Below are positions 1 to 40,319 of a stretch of 64,000 nt of DNA, piece after piece (position 1 is the first letter of the stretch; each line of letters opens with the position of its first letter). Made by a program: the position numbers and the translations under genes. The notes under the pieces were generated by a model. The model did no database searches and had not been told where the DNA came from. It saw only the letters and a list, made by a program, of their open reading frames with translations. Origin of the DNA: Flaccisagitta enflata (lineage: Eukaryota; Chaetognatha; Sagittoidea; Aphragmophora); contig OZ231126.1 in NCBI GenBank assembly GCA_965153355.1, forward strand, positions 42,408,001-42,472,000, read 5' to 3'.

Positions 1-773
1 GTGGAGCACGTCTTTTCCATTTTTGCCTTTGATGGGGCTAGGACTGATGATGATGAGACACGTTTTGCCATACTCTGTTGGTAGAGAAGATACAAAAAAT
101 TAAATTAAAATTCAGAAATTAGTGTGAACGTTGTCGCTCCCCTCGGTGATTGTGGCGCCGATCAGATTAAATAATGCATAAAATTTTCTCACCGTATCCA
201 AAATCGCGTATGACGGCTTGTTTCGAATCGAGCTGGCAATCTGGCTTTTCTGGACGCGTGCTCAACCATTGCACGATGCGTTGATTGAAATCCCCATTGC
301 TTTCGCCGTCACGTTGTTGCGGGGTCTGTGAAAAAAATTTTAGCGTTGGCCTTGAATATTTCTTCTTTCAGCGAAGAAGGAAGATTTAGGGTAGGGTTAG
401 ATCACGAATCTGCTGAATTGGTTATCTCACCTCTGATTGGTCCGCTACGCTCCCCGGGAGGAGGAGGACGGGGAGAATGAAGGAGAGGAGGGGGTGATAT
501 CTCATTTTCACAAATTGTCTGTTGTTCTCTTGTCTTCCACTCGAGGTGATTGTAACTTGTTTGTCAGTATCTTGTCAGTATCTTGTCAGTACTTGTCACT
601 TTCATAAACCACGACACGCACTTTGTTGATTTGAGTGGTCGAGGTGTTGAGGAAAGGTGAAGTGTTGATTTTTGCTTTCGGAGCGCAGAGTCCAATTTCT
701 TGTACAGAATTTTGCGATTATGATTTTGATTTTGTCCTTTAACTTTCCGTCGGCGATTGTTATTGTTTTTCAT
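1..773 (-). CDS. 5' part of an unrecognised multi-exon gene (runs off left edge)
   Basis: Three minus-strand exons fit together in phase. Exon 1 is 773-600 (58 codons from the ATG at 773, starting MKNNNNRRRKVKGQ, very basic; donor GTGACA). Exon 2 is 325-193 (acceptor TTTCACAG; starts TPQQRDGESNGDF; donor GTGAGA, phase 1). Exon 3 is 74-1 (acceptor CCAACAG; reads EYGKTCLIIISPSP) and is open to the window edge. The intron phases 0 and 1 agree across both junctions, which supports a real gene although I recognise no family. The basic N terminus could be a nuclear localisation or nucleic-acid-binding segment; that is inference. The rest of the gene lies to the left of the window. Confidence 0.5.
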
Positions 774-1574
774 AATGCGGAATGATTGTACTTCAATTTT
801 CGGCGTGCCTCGAATGGAATGAATGACTGTGAATGTTTAACTCACGTGTTCTTTCGATTGAATGGTATGTTGAGAATTGTGTTCTTATGTTAGGTATGTT
901 TGAATGAATGGTGGTTTTTCATCTCCATAACACCTGGAGATTTTCCACATATCAAAATTTTTGATTTTTTTTTAGAACCGTTCTTTTCTAAATTTTTCTA
1001 AGAATTTAGTTTTTAAACGTATCAACATTTTTTTGGTCGGGGTCCGAGCTTTTCTTTTCTGGACATTATCTTCACCTATCTTAAATAGATTGAAGATGAT
1101 CTCCGGGTAGCGTTAGCCGAATCATGAACCGCCCGGTTCTGACCTTTGATATTATTATTATTATCAAATTCTCTCTGCCTCTCGCTTTTTGCATTGCTCG
1201 ACGGCGCTCCAATTTTCTCTTTAGTCTGGAATATAGCCTTCTTTCTTTTAGCTCAATTTCTTTCTCTCTCTCTCAATTAATGATAATTAAGCAGTCAAGA
1301 AATTGATCAAGAATAGATCTATAGCCAGGACGAATGATCATCATTTGGATGATCATCCGTTACTACTCGATCGACAAACTTTTTTTTCTCCTTGACTCAA
1401 TTTGCCACGGTACAAATTTTCATATCCTAAACCGACACCAAATTGATGATAATCGCCATAAGTACAAAGTTGTATAAAGAATAATACAGTTACAAAGTTC
1501 TTACAGACTCAGTACAAAATATATACGCCTGGATTTCTTACTTTTAACGACGAAAAAAAATAAATTTCCATCGT
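774..1574. other. no gene recognised; AT-rich flank
   Basis: This is AT-rich single-copy-looking sequence upstream of the minus-strand gene at 1-773. It should contain that gene's promoter, but I cannot point to a specific element. The short open frame at 1124-1306 has no coding character. Confidence 0.4.
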
Positions 1575-1879
1575 TTTTAGATGCGTCCGTCAGGAACGCA
1601 TCTCTAGAAGAGGGTCTGTCCGTCCGTCGGTCCGTCCGTCCGTCGGTCCGTCCGTCGGTCCGTCCGTCCGTCCGTCCGTCCGTCCGTTACGCCTATGCAA
1701 AAACCGCGTTTCTTGGCTGTTTTTGGCCGCGGTAATATCCTACACTGAAACAAATGATCAACCAACATGTTTTGAGAGTGTTTTCACTCGTCTGTTCGTC
1801 TGTCTCTCCATTCATATGTCACATGATCAATACACGCTGAGACACAGCCCGGACGCATCTTTGCCCGGTCGGGCTTGTT
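1575..1879 (+). mobile_element. HINE-like element, ATGCGTCC subtype
   Basis: It begins TTTTTAG followed by ATGCGTCC and a matching hairpin arm (AACGCATCT). It then has a GTCC/GTCGG tetranucleotide tract (about 1615-1690). It ends with the inverse of the 5' motif (GGACGCAT), a GCCCGGTCGGGC hairpin and TTGTT. The architecture (subterminal inverted repeat, internal tandem repeat, 3' hairpin, T-rich insertion flanks) matches Helentron-associated elements (DINE-1/HINE type). No transposase is present. Confidence 0.6.
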
Positions 1880-3065
1880 GTAACACATGCTGCATGCTGT
1901 TTAAAGCCATCGTTGACTTCTTCATCAAAACCTATGTCGCCTTTTTGGATGCTACTAAGGCTCCTAAACTAAAGCTTTTGACAGAATCTTATATTACTGT
2001 CTATTTACGAAACTCATGGAACAGCACATACCATTGTGCATCCTCTTATGTCCCCTTATCTAAACAGGGTCACCAGTGTCAACTGTCAAGTGGGGATTTG
2101 CAATGAGTGACAGCTATCCTCCGCCCCTCGGTATCAACCCCCAGGCCAGGAGGTATTGTCTCCCCAGACATTTTCTTATATCATTTTGACCCATTGATCA
2201 AGTTGTTTCGGCATCTGAATGTTGGATGTTACATAGGCCATATACATTGGGGAAAAGCTCCCACACTTGTTGCCTAGATAACCTCCTTATTCACTAGCTG
2301 ATAGGTTCACCAGATCTTTTTTTCATATTTTGTTATTACCTAAATGGAAAAGAGAAAAATTAGGACCACTGTCCTAATAGTAAAGAAAAATATGCTGAAT
2401 TGGAATTCTAATCGTGAGCTCGATCGAGCAAGTATATCTAATTTTAAAGCGCCGGGACTAGAAATACAGAAAGGAAATTGTTCAAAATTATCTTTTATTT
2501 CTGATGTGTTTAGCAATTTTAGTTTTCGCCAAAGACATTTGCCTTATTGCCCCGACTAGATCGGCTTTACAGAAAATGGTCGATATATGTTACAATTATT
2601 GTTTTTAAAATGGATTGTCGTTCAAGTTTCAACCCACCTGGATAAAAAGAACTCATAATTAGTAAAACAGCCTTATGATTTGGATAAGATCAAACACCTA
2701 TACAGCTCCGAAATTGCCTTTGTCTCGCAGATCAAGTACTTGGGCATGAATATTCAAAGTAATCCAGTTTTGAATTTTATGGCTGATTCTGATATCTTCT
2801 TGTTATCGATCAGCAAATTCGGGTATTGCTCGGGTATTGCTCGGGCATTGCTCGGGTATCAATCTTACGTTTTTCTGTTACAGATTACGTGGTGCAAGAT
2901 ACCGCATAACACTCGTCTAAAACGCTAGGATTTGTCATGACTCATGATCACAATTTCATGGAAATATATACTAAAATCAAAAAATGATTCTGATGTAACA
3001 AAGAGAAAAGCAATCAAAACGATCGCATGAAACGATTTTTTGTTTCTGTTTCTTGTTCTTTCTTT
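1880..3065. other. no gene recognised
   Basis: The short frames here (1723-2106, 2344-2559, 2680-2928) are not supported by splice structure or by any family. A short GGGTATTGCTC triplication lies near 2820-2860. This is upstream of the transporter gene and may contain its promoter; no element can be singled out. Confidence 0.35.
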
Positions 3066-3295
3066 TTTTTAGTCGCGTGTTACGCGACACTACACCCTGC
3101 TTTGTCCGTCGGTCGGTCGGTCGGTCGGTCGGTCGGTCGGTTGGTCGGTTGGTTGGTCGGTCAGTCGGTTGGTCGGTCGGTCGGTCCCCATTTTACTTTA
3201 TGTTTTTGCGGTCTTTGGCCTCACTGCACAGTAACTCAAATACTGCCCCTGCCCACCCGCACGCGACTAAGGTAGCCGTGTATCCAGCCTTGTTT
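3066..3295 (+). mobile_element. HINE-like element, GTCGCGTG subtype
   Basis: The 5' end is TTTTTTTAGTCGCGTG with hairpin arm TACGCGAC. An internal (GGTC)n tract spans about 3110-3190. Near the 3' end is CACGCGAC, the reverse complement of the 5' motif. The terminal part is GCCGTGTATCCAGCCTTGTT. It lies about 380 bp upstream of the transporter ATG. Confidence 0.65.
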
Positions 3296-3366
3296 CATGA
3301 AATATTTGAAGATTTTGCCATTTACGAGGAATTCCGAAGAAACTGCCCGTTTGTGCGCTTGTAATC

Positions 3367-3590
3367 TAGCAAGGCCGATAAGTAGTCGCTGGCGGGTGGG
3401 CAGGGGTGGAAATGCGGTGGGCAGGGGCAGTACTTGGGTGGACGAGAGCCGTAATATGACTGGGCAGGGGCCATAATGCTTATAAATCCTTTATTCAGCC
3501 GATTTCGCGTATAATTCAAAATTTCGCGTTGCCTCCCTACCTTACTTCCTACACAGCCCCTTATCGAGTCGCTTAGCCAGCGACCAAAAA
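3367..3590 (-). mobile_element. HINE-like element, GTCGCTGGC subtype
   Basis: Read on the minus strand it starts TTTTTGGTCGCTGGC with arm AAGCGACTC, and ends GCCAGCGAC then TATCGGCCTTGC. The 5' and 3' motifs are exact reverse complements. It has no tetranucleotide core, unlike most relatives. A direct repeat GTACTTTTCGCCATTGTCAA follows at 3591-3610 and again at 3644-3663. Confidence 0.55.
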
Positions 3591-3672
3591 GTACTTTTCG
3601 CCATTGTCAAAAAAAGAATAAAAATAAAAATAAAAATAAAAAAGTACTTTTCGCCATTGTCAAAAAAGAAAA

Positions 3673-21955
<18,283 letters not shown>

Positions 21956-22075
21956 TCTCGATTTCATAATCGTATCATCTTTTTTTTTTTCATTTTCATC
22001 ATTCTGTCTGATTTTGCGTTTATGATCTTGCTTGTAACTTGCTTTCAATGCAAATGACAAATGAATGAAATTGTT

Positions 22076-22400
22076 ACCGGGGTGTATATAGTTGAGTGGC
22101 TTTTGATTTTATTCCCCCCCCCCTGCCTTTGAGTTTCTTCGCCACAGCGCATTGCGTCGCATTACAAAATCTATGATTTTCTTCCCCATTAAGCAATAAA
22201 ACAGTATATTATAGCTTTAAATAGTGTTAAATTGTGTTGTAGTAATCATATATCACCTTCTGGAACTACCAAAAGTGTTAAATCTTCAAAACAAAACAAA
22301 ATTTCACCTTTTCTAGCTTTTGATTTTGTTCCCCAACTCCAAATCCTTTGAATTTACCTCCCCCCCCCACCAAGGGGGGAATACTCAACTTTACACATGC
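22076..22400 (+). mobile_element. MITE-like repeat with GTTGAGT ends
   Basis: The ends are related in inverse orientation (GTGTATATAGTTGAGT and, reversed, GTGTAAAGTTGAGTA), with C-rich tracts just inside both. An internal block TTCTTCCCCAT then AATAAAACAGT recurs at 42917-42950, and another copy of the ends is at 43330-43852. Because of this repeat I do not treat the AATAAA at about 22193 as a confident transporter polyadenylation signal. Confidence 0.45.
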
Positions 22401-23447
22401 CTGAATTGTTATTTGCATGAACTAAGAAGCTGACTGTGACTTTACAACAGAATTTTTTCCGCAAAAAAAAAAGAGAGCTTTTCTGAAAAAAAGATTGTCT
22501 CTTTTATATTTCTTTACTATCATGCCGATAAACTGACATCGATGGACTTTTGACATTACTTTTGCAATCTGCTGACATAACATCTGTACACTTACTATTG
22601 TCAAAAGATCAAACAACTGTCAAATCTGAGCAGACATATTTAGCCATATGCAAATTTTTCCATCAGTTAGATCTTGAAAAAATCTTCATTTTTCTCATGA
22701 ATTTCACCTCAATTGCATTCTACAAAATCAAGTAAGATCAAAAACAGTAAAAACATTCCCTACGCAAATCATGGCAAAATTACCAGAAAAACCTTATCAA
22801 CTTCAGTTGTTCACCAAAGCTACATAAAGATAGATAATCAGATGCGAATTTCACGACTAAACAGCTTTTGAAAAGTTCTTTAATTTGCCCACCGATTTCA
22901 ATTGATTTTGTGCAAGTGAATGCTTTCAAAATTCAAACCAAAGTTATGGAAAAATTTTTACCTGGATATAGTTTGTTAGTTGTCAAGATGTGATGAAGTT
23001 TAAAACAAGCATCCCAATTGGTACAAAGTACAAAAAACAATGTGGAATACATTGAGAAATACTCATCAAATATATAACATCAGGGAGTTGCATCGTTCCT
23101 AACCAGTAGTAGCGAGGTATGTATATTTGTAACACTACCTTGACAATAATTAGTGTACAGGTGTTATTTACAAATATCATAATTCACAAAACCTGCAGGA
23201 TTCTTTTATTGCAAAAATTAAACATTGAGCTTCATGATTTCTGAGGAGTTTGCCATTAAGAACGGAAATTTTCGGGAAGGAATAAATCTGGAATAAGAAT
23301 CGAGAAGCAGCAACGGCAACAGATAGTTCTCATCGTAAATTTAAATTGGGTTCATTCAAATGATACGACAAAGCTGAACAGCACATGCTTGACTTACCCT
23401 ATCAATAGCCAGTAGGTAGAAGCATTTTTCTTTTGTTTGGTGAAGTT
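22401..23447. other. no gene recognised
   Basis: AT-rich sequence between the transporter and the minus-strand cyclotransferase-like gene. I see no exon, RNA gene or repeat that I can define. Confidence 0.4.
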
Positions 23448-23643
23448 CAGTTGAACCCCGCTCAATGAGACCCGGTTCATAACATAACATGACATAATTT
23501 GACTTAAATAGGTGCAAATTCCCAATTCATCAAATTAATTTCCTTAAATTCCTACGTCGGCTTTAATACAAATCCACTTACACAGATAAAAGATGTATAT
23601 GATTCTTTGGTCCCTTGTAATCCGCGAGAGCGGGGTTTTACTG
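23448..23643 (+). mobile_element. MITE related to the exon-5 insertion
   Basis: The left end CAGTTGAACCCCGCTC and the right end GAGCGGGGTTTTACTG are imperfect inverted copies and match the ends of the 7099-7275 element. It lies 150 bp past the stop of the minus-strand gene. A clean TA duplication is not evident, so the copy is older. Confidence 0.55.
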
Positions 23644-23789
23644 TGTCGGAATCCTATGTATAATGAGGACAATCTATTTGCGATTGGGTGGATTGGGCTG
23701 TTATAAACAAAAGGCGCAACAATATGTGTACATAGGGCAAAATTGAATTGCGTCACTTTGCAAATAGTCAACAAAAAGAACAACAACTT

Positions 23790-34243
<10,454 letters not shown>

Positions 34244-34615
34244 TTTAAATGGAAGGGTGAGTTTTTTTGTTGTTTTGCAAAAGGTGTTTAAAACGACTTG
34301 ATGGTGAAGCGGATACCAAATATGGATTGGACGTGGTGAAATCAAAAAGAGAAAATTTATTACCGAAAAATTTCGAACAGCCCTCTGTTCTTCATCAGCG
34401 GGAAAGAAATGAGAGAAATGAGAATAGGGCAAGAATGGAAAACATAGAGATGAGAAGAGGTAAAGAGAGAGAAAGGCCTGAAGAAGAAAGAGAAGGACTA
34501 GATGACACTCGGGGTGCCCCGGTAGAGGTAAAAATAATTAGATAGAGATGATCACGCACTATTTCTTTTTTGATGGACATTTATTGTACAAACATGCACA
34601 AAGGGACGACATAGA

Positions 34616-34945
34616 TTAAACAAAAAAGTCCAATCCCCTCCCCCCACTATTGGGTAGAAGGTTGACGATCCCGTATGCGCTGGGATTGTCTTTGAGGTTG
34701 AGTTCGTTCATTGCCCAACTCTCGGTGTTTAATCTGACGTTGAGAATGAGGGGGTTCGACAGTAGGCTCTCTCCTCTGGAGACCAGGTCGACTAGGCAAT
34801 GCCTAGTAGGCATCGTGGATGTCACAGTTTCGGGTTCAGGGTTCTGAGGAGGAGCAGGAGAAGAAATAACCGGTTGAGTCGAAATGAGAGGACATTGGAT
34901 GACGGCCGGGGTCGATGTTGACTGAGGGGTTGAGGGCTTTGACTA
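34616..34945 (-). CDS. last exon of an unrecognised minus-strand gene
   Basis: From a possible acceptor CTGCTTTAG at about 34946 the frame is open for about 110 codons. It starts KPSTPQSTSTPAV, passes a Pro/Ser-rich linker (SSPAPPQNPEPETV), then a denser segment (HCLVDLVSRGESLL, NVRLNTESWAMNELNLKDNP) and ends GGRGLDFFV with TAG. An AATAAA lies on the minus strand about 35 bp past the stop (34580 region). I recognise no family. Upstream exons were not identified; the region to the right is repeat-rich. The stop is 370 bp upstream of the cyclotransferase-like ATG, same strand. Confidence 0.4.
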
Positions 34946-35300
34946 AAGCAGTCTCATAGATACTCCAAGAAGTTCTCCTTCAGATACCCCACTTGACCTA
35001 TTTTTATAGGCTAATATAGTTCTTTTTGCGAAACTGATGGCTATTTTCACGGGCTTGACGCATCATTGCCGACTTTTACTTGTCAAGAGCATCAGCGGCA
35101 GTGGACATGTGATATTGAAATTCAACCTCAACGGTACAACTTCCATACTTAATAAGGAAAAACCTGATTAAGACCGAGTGTTTTGCTTTTCAATCTCCGG
35201 TCTAACACCTCTACGAATTCTTTTCAAAACGAGTCTTACTTTTTGATGTAAAAGTATCTTTACACGCTCAAACCGGTTTAAGACGGTAGAAGGAATGGTC

Positions 35301-35304
<4 letters not shown>

Positions 35305-35350
<46 letters not shown>
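35305..35350 (+). repeat. (GA)n microsatellite
   Basis: Short pure GA run with no gene nearby. Confidence 0.85.
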
Positions 35351-35353
<3 letters not shown>

Positions 35354-35471
35354 TTCCCACAGATCTTCCCAGATCCAGATCTCTCCAACATCCCATTTAC
35401 ATCAACATGGTCATGACACTATTTTGGATCGAGTAAATTTGGACTCTATGTCTTTGTCTTTCTTCGTTTTT

Positions 35472-36978
35472 CACACATCTGTGGATACCCCCCCAAAGAG
35501 AATCGAAATATCCATTTTTTCTGACTGTGTCATTTGTCTTCAGGAATATGTGGACTACTAAAAAGAAACAAAAAATGAAAAAATTCTTTTGAAATTTTTT
35601 CATTTATATCACTTTTTGGGCAAAAAAAGGTCATTTTTAGTACTTTTTTGGCATGAAATTGTTTTTACAGCTTTGAAAATTGAAAAAAATACTGGAAATA
35701 TGTGGCAATAGCTAGAATACACATGTTTTTACCATTAGCAGGTTTTTTGGATATCTTAAAGATAAGAGCGTAAAAAAAGCCTAAAACTGCAAAATATCGT
35801 TTTTTTTTTAAATATTTTTCTGTCCTAATTTGTTCAGGCAGCATAATAACTCTTAAAAAATCTTAGAAATGTGTGGCAATAGCTAGAACATACATGTTTT
35901 TACACTTGACAAAAAGTTTTTTTGGGATATCTTAAAGATAAGCGCATAAAAAAAACCAAAAAAACGGCAAAATATCCCCTTTTTGGTATTTTTAAGTGCT
36001 AATTCGTTCATGCAGCATAAGAACTCTTAAACAATCTTAGAAATGTGTGGCAATAGCTAGAACATACATGTTTTTACCTTTGACAAAAAATTTTTGGGAT
36101 ATCTTAAAGATAAGAGCATAAAAAAGACCCAAAAAATGGTAAAATATTGCTGTTTTTAGTAATTTTAAGTCCTTATCCGTTCAGGTTAAAATAGTTATAC
36201 TCAAGACTACCACTATACATTTCTAGGATTTTTCAGGAATTATTATGCTGCATGAACAAATAAAGACTTAAAATTATTAAAAAAAATGATATTTTACCGT
36301 TTTTTTTTTTTTGTCTTTCTTATGCTCTTATCTTTTCAATAACCCAAAAAACTTTTTGTAAAGGGTAAAAACATGTATATCCTAGCTATTGCCACACATT
36401 TTAAAGATTTTTTAAGAGTTTTTATGCTGCATGAAAGAAAAAGGATTTAAAAACACTGAAAAAAAGGATATTTTGCCGTGTTTTGGTTTTTTTTATGCGC
36501 TTATCTTCAAGATATCCCAAAAAACTTTTTGCTAAGGGTAAAAACATGTATATTCTAGCTATTGTAACACATTTCTAAGATTTTCCAAGAGTTATTATGC
36601 TGCATGAACAAATTAGGACAGAAAAATACTGAAAAAAACTATATTTTGCCGTTTTTTGGCTTTTTTTATGCTCTTATCTTCAAGATATCCCAAAAAAATT
36701 TTTGCTAATGGTAAAAACATGTGTATTCTAGCTATTGCCACCTATTTCCAGTATTTTTTGGGATTTTCAAAGCTGTATAAACAATTTTATACAAAAAAAA
36801 TGCTAAAAATAGTTTGTTTGTTTTTTTTCTCAAAAAGTGATATAAATGAAAACATTTCAGGAGAATTTTTTTCTTTTTTGTTTTTTTTTAGTAGTCCACA
36901 TGTTCCTGAAGACAAAAGACGCAGTCAGAAAAAAATGGATATTTTGATTCTCTTTGGGGGGGTATCCAGAGATGTGTG
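35472..36978. mobile_element. 1.5-kb foldback element with three tandem units per arm
   Basis: The two halves are inverted copies (centre near 36225). The outer ends read CACACATCTGTGGATACC on the left and, reversed, CACACATCTCTGGATACC on the right, followed by AAAGAGAATC in both. Each arm carries three units of about 173 bp marked by GCAATAGCTAGAA (35705, 35876, 36050), mirrored as CTAGCTATTG (36383, 36556, 36729). No coding capacity was seen. This resembles foldback (FB-type) elements, whose long inverted ends are built of tandem repeats. Confidence 0.65.
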
Positions 36979-37129
36979 TTTTGATATTCAACTGTCAACG
37001 TTAGTTGCAAAGCGACCAAAAAAGAAGAAGAAAAAAAACAACGAAATTTGCGTAGCAACGCAAGTCGAGGATCGAAGTTTCATCCTCTCCTCCATCTTTT
37101 TCTCGTGGATGAATAAAATATGAAGACAG

Positions 37130-37285
37130 CCAGGTTTAACGATGGCATATGATTAACAAACTTTATGCCAGGTTTAAAGATGGCATATGATTAACAAATT
37201 TAAGCCAGGTTTAAAGATGGCATATGATTAACAAACTTTATGCCAGGTTTAAAGATGGCATATGATTAAAAAATTTCAAGGCCTA
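37130..37285 (+). repeat. 43-bp tandem repeat, about four copies
   Basis: The unit contains CCAGGTTTAAAGATGGCATA followed by TGATTAACAAA. Copies start at about 37130, 37171, 37205 and 37243. Confidence 0.8.
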
Positions 37286-37474
37286 CAGAGAGACGAGGTA
37301 AGAAAAATCAGGTGACGGATATTCTCGGTGCAAAAAACGAGCCTAATCAGGCAACGATGCGATGTCTCCTCGGTTTTTCGACAAACGATAGACAAACAGT
37401 GGATAATTGTGTATCTCACATGACCCTCTTCCATTTATTTCCGTTTGGGCAAACTGAGTGATATTGCTCCACTT

Positions 37475-38690
37475 CACATACATACATACATGCATACATA
37501 CATACATACATACATACATACATACATACATACATACATACATACATACATACATACATACATACATAAATACATACATACTTACATACATACATACATA
37601 CTATCTTGCTAATAAATATATCAACATCTGAAAAGAAGCATCAACTTTGGAAAAATACTGCTCCTTAATGAATAAAGCTCCAATTACCAGATTTGTCTCA
37701 CTTTAAATATTTGTTTGAACGCTTTAAAATGCGACCAATCTGGTAATTGTAGCTTTACTCGTTTAGGTGCAGTACTCTTCCAAAGTTGATGCTTCTTTTC
37801 AGATGTTGATATATTTATCAGCAAGATAGTACATACATACATACATACATACATACATACATACATACATACATACATACATACATACATACATACATAC
37901 ATACATACATACAGGGGCGTATTTGACGGGGCATCAGGGGCAGCAGCTGCTGCCCTTTTTGTTGGGGCACGAGACTCATTGGGACACAAAGAGAGAGAGA
38001 GAGAGAGTGATTTGAAATGTTTCCAGCAGTAATAAAGTGGGGTTTTATGGGATCGATCTACAGAGCTATTCATCCCCTCGGCCATTCATTCAGTTGTCCA
38101 GGTTGATGCCCTTGCCCTTCATCAACCAAATGGATCTGAATCATTACTCATTTCCAAGTTTTCACCAATAATTGAAATCCTCTTTAAAAATGTCCGATGG
38201 AAAATGATTCTGCTTTGCCTCAAGATGCGAAAAGGACAATGCTCCAAATATGACAAAATTTTTGACAATAACTATGGATGCTTCACATCATATGACAAAA
38301 CATTATCCTTGGGCTTGTTTATGCTTTAGATATTGAACATTTTGCACTGTAATATTAATAAAGCAAGACTTCCTTTTATATAACACAATAGCTACGGTAA
38401 AAAGCAATACTAATAAGTAATATTAGTTGCATGATTAGCTACATAAGTAAAAGAAAAATTATTGAGACACAAGACTCGTTGGGACACAGTTTTGGCTTGC
38501 TGCCCCAAAAATTTAGGCTCAAATACGCCCCTGCATACATACATACATTCATACATACATACATACATACATACATACATACATACATACATACATACAT
38601 ACATACATACATACATACATACATACATACAGACATACATGCATACATTCATATATATATACATACATACATACATACCGGCTGACCATC
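37475..38690 (+). repeat. three (CATA)n tracts with inverted CAGGGGCGTATTTGA blocks
   Basis: CATA runs occur at 37475-37600, 37830-37912 and 38530-38685. The block CAGGGGCGTATTTGA with nearby GGGGCAGC follows the second tract. It appears reversed before the third (38470-38533, including GGGACACA), so tracts 2 and 3 bound an inverted pair. Another 40-bp block near 37615-37680 (CATCTGAAAAGAAGCATCAA) is repeated reversed at 37735-37825. A HINE-like 5' end (AGATGCGTCA, minus) is at 38750. Confidence 0.7.
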
Positions 38691-38769
38691 CAACCAACCA
38701 ACAGACAGCCGGATGGACGGACGGACAGACCCATTCATAGGGGTGTAATGACGCATCTAAAAAGGGTGT

Positions 38770-39070
38770 AAATCCCCCATTAGCCATGATTTTCCTCAGA
38801 TGGATTTTGGCCTGTTGAAAATTCCTTTGTCTCGAAGTCGATTTGCATGAGGGAGTGGAAAAAAAGTCGCATACCAGAGAGGATTTCTTTTTTCTTAAAA
38901 CTTCCTAAAAAAATTTGCAATGTAAAGTAAGATAATTCATTTGCGCCTGCTTTGGAGATTCATGTGTGAAGTATGTTTCGTACAAGCAAACAAATTTTAG
39001 CAAATGGGGCTTTGATATGAACCACAAACAGTTGTTTCACCGACAGGCAATCGAATTGTCTGTGTTGTAG
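38770..39070. other. no gene recognised
   Basis: Unique-looking sequence between microsatellites, without an identifiable exon. Confidence 0.4.
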
Positions 39071-39072
39071 GC

Positions 39073-39199
<127 letters not shown>

Positions 39200-39583
39200 A
39201 CCCGACGAGTATCATCAGCCGACTAGTTTCGGTGATCAAAATTCATAAAATCCATATACGGCAATTTAATCAGAGCTAAGGAACAATGGATAAGCATTTA
39301 TACATATGATAGACATATGATGGAATTCTTTGAAATGTTTTGGCTTTTTTTTTTTTTTCTTTTTTTTGCGTCTGTATAGGGATAATTCCTCGTTAATGAT
39401 CCATGGATAGAATTGGGGCAAACTTTAATATTCGGCCGCCATTCATATCAAACATACGAAGTGGCATGAAGGCAGAAAATCAAACAAGCAGAGGTCAGTA
39501 TTTGATTGAGAAAACCCGCACGGCAAAACAATGGCGACGCGTATGAAGCCGTGTTTTAGGTCATTGAAACTATTTGGTGTGTA

Positions 39584-40174
39584 TCTAGAGCAAAAGTATG
39601 GAAACATTTTAGTAATTGCATAGTTTATGCAAAAAGTTTTTGTACAGAAACCTTAAGAATATATCAGATACTTATCTTAACATCCCGGAGGTTCAACAAG
39701 TTATTGAGTATGGGTTTTTGAACATTTTCAAATGAATGTTAGATATAAACACATTATGTTTCTTCCTTTTCATGAAAACTGTTTAGGATCAGTCTTTAGT
39801 ATATACTTAATGCTCTTTTTAGCTTTTTTGCAACCACAATGATTCAGAGGGGTTGGAACCAGCCAATAAAATACAATGAGTCTATGGCATTGAAGAAGGG
39901 ACTAAAAATTAGATGAAACAATCTTAAATCTATCTTTAAAATGGTGTTATCACTTGAAGCGGAAATCTCTTTGTAATAATTTTGCTAATATTCAGTTGAG
40001 GTACCTGTTTTGTTTTGCTTCTCTTTTCTAAACGGCTTGAGCTAGAAAAATGCGGTTTGCGGTATCAAGTCAGAAATTTGAAGAAGTTTTAAAATCTCTT
40101 TGATTTCTATATGAATTCTTTATTTTAAGCAGAGTTATGGCTTTAAATGCGTGTTTTCATACTTGTGCTCTAGA
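39584..40174 (+). mobile_element. 591-bp MITE with TA duplication
   Basis: The left end TCTAGAGCAAAAGTATGGAA and the right end (reversed) TCTAGAGCACAAGTATGAAA are inverted copies, with TA on both sides (39582-39583, 40175-40176). The AAGTATG motif is typical of Tc1-like ends. No transposase frame was seen. Confidence 0.65.
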
Positions 40175-40319
40175 TAGTACATTGCAAATTCTACATCAAA
40201 TGTTCGAGGCGATCATCCTCATGAAGCATCAACGGCGACATTCCATAGCGTTCATCAGATTCCATCGCCGTCCATCGGACCACAACGCAATTATCCCTTT
40301 GTTTTAAGTGACACCAATT

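Noticed and set aside
3066-3295. The TTTTTAG hairpin elements considered as hammerhead or twister ribozymes, or as tRNA-derived SINEs.
   Set aside because: No CTGATGA/GAAA hammerhead core, no A/B box promoter and no tRNA fold seen; subterminal inverted repeats with a 3' hairpin fit HINE-type DNA elements better.
22193-22198. AATAAA as the transporter polyadenylation signal.
   Set aside because: It lies inside a repeat (also at 42930), so its position after the transporter may be coincidental.
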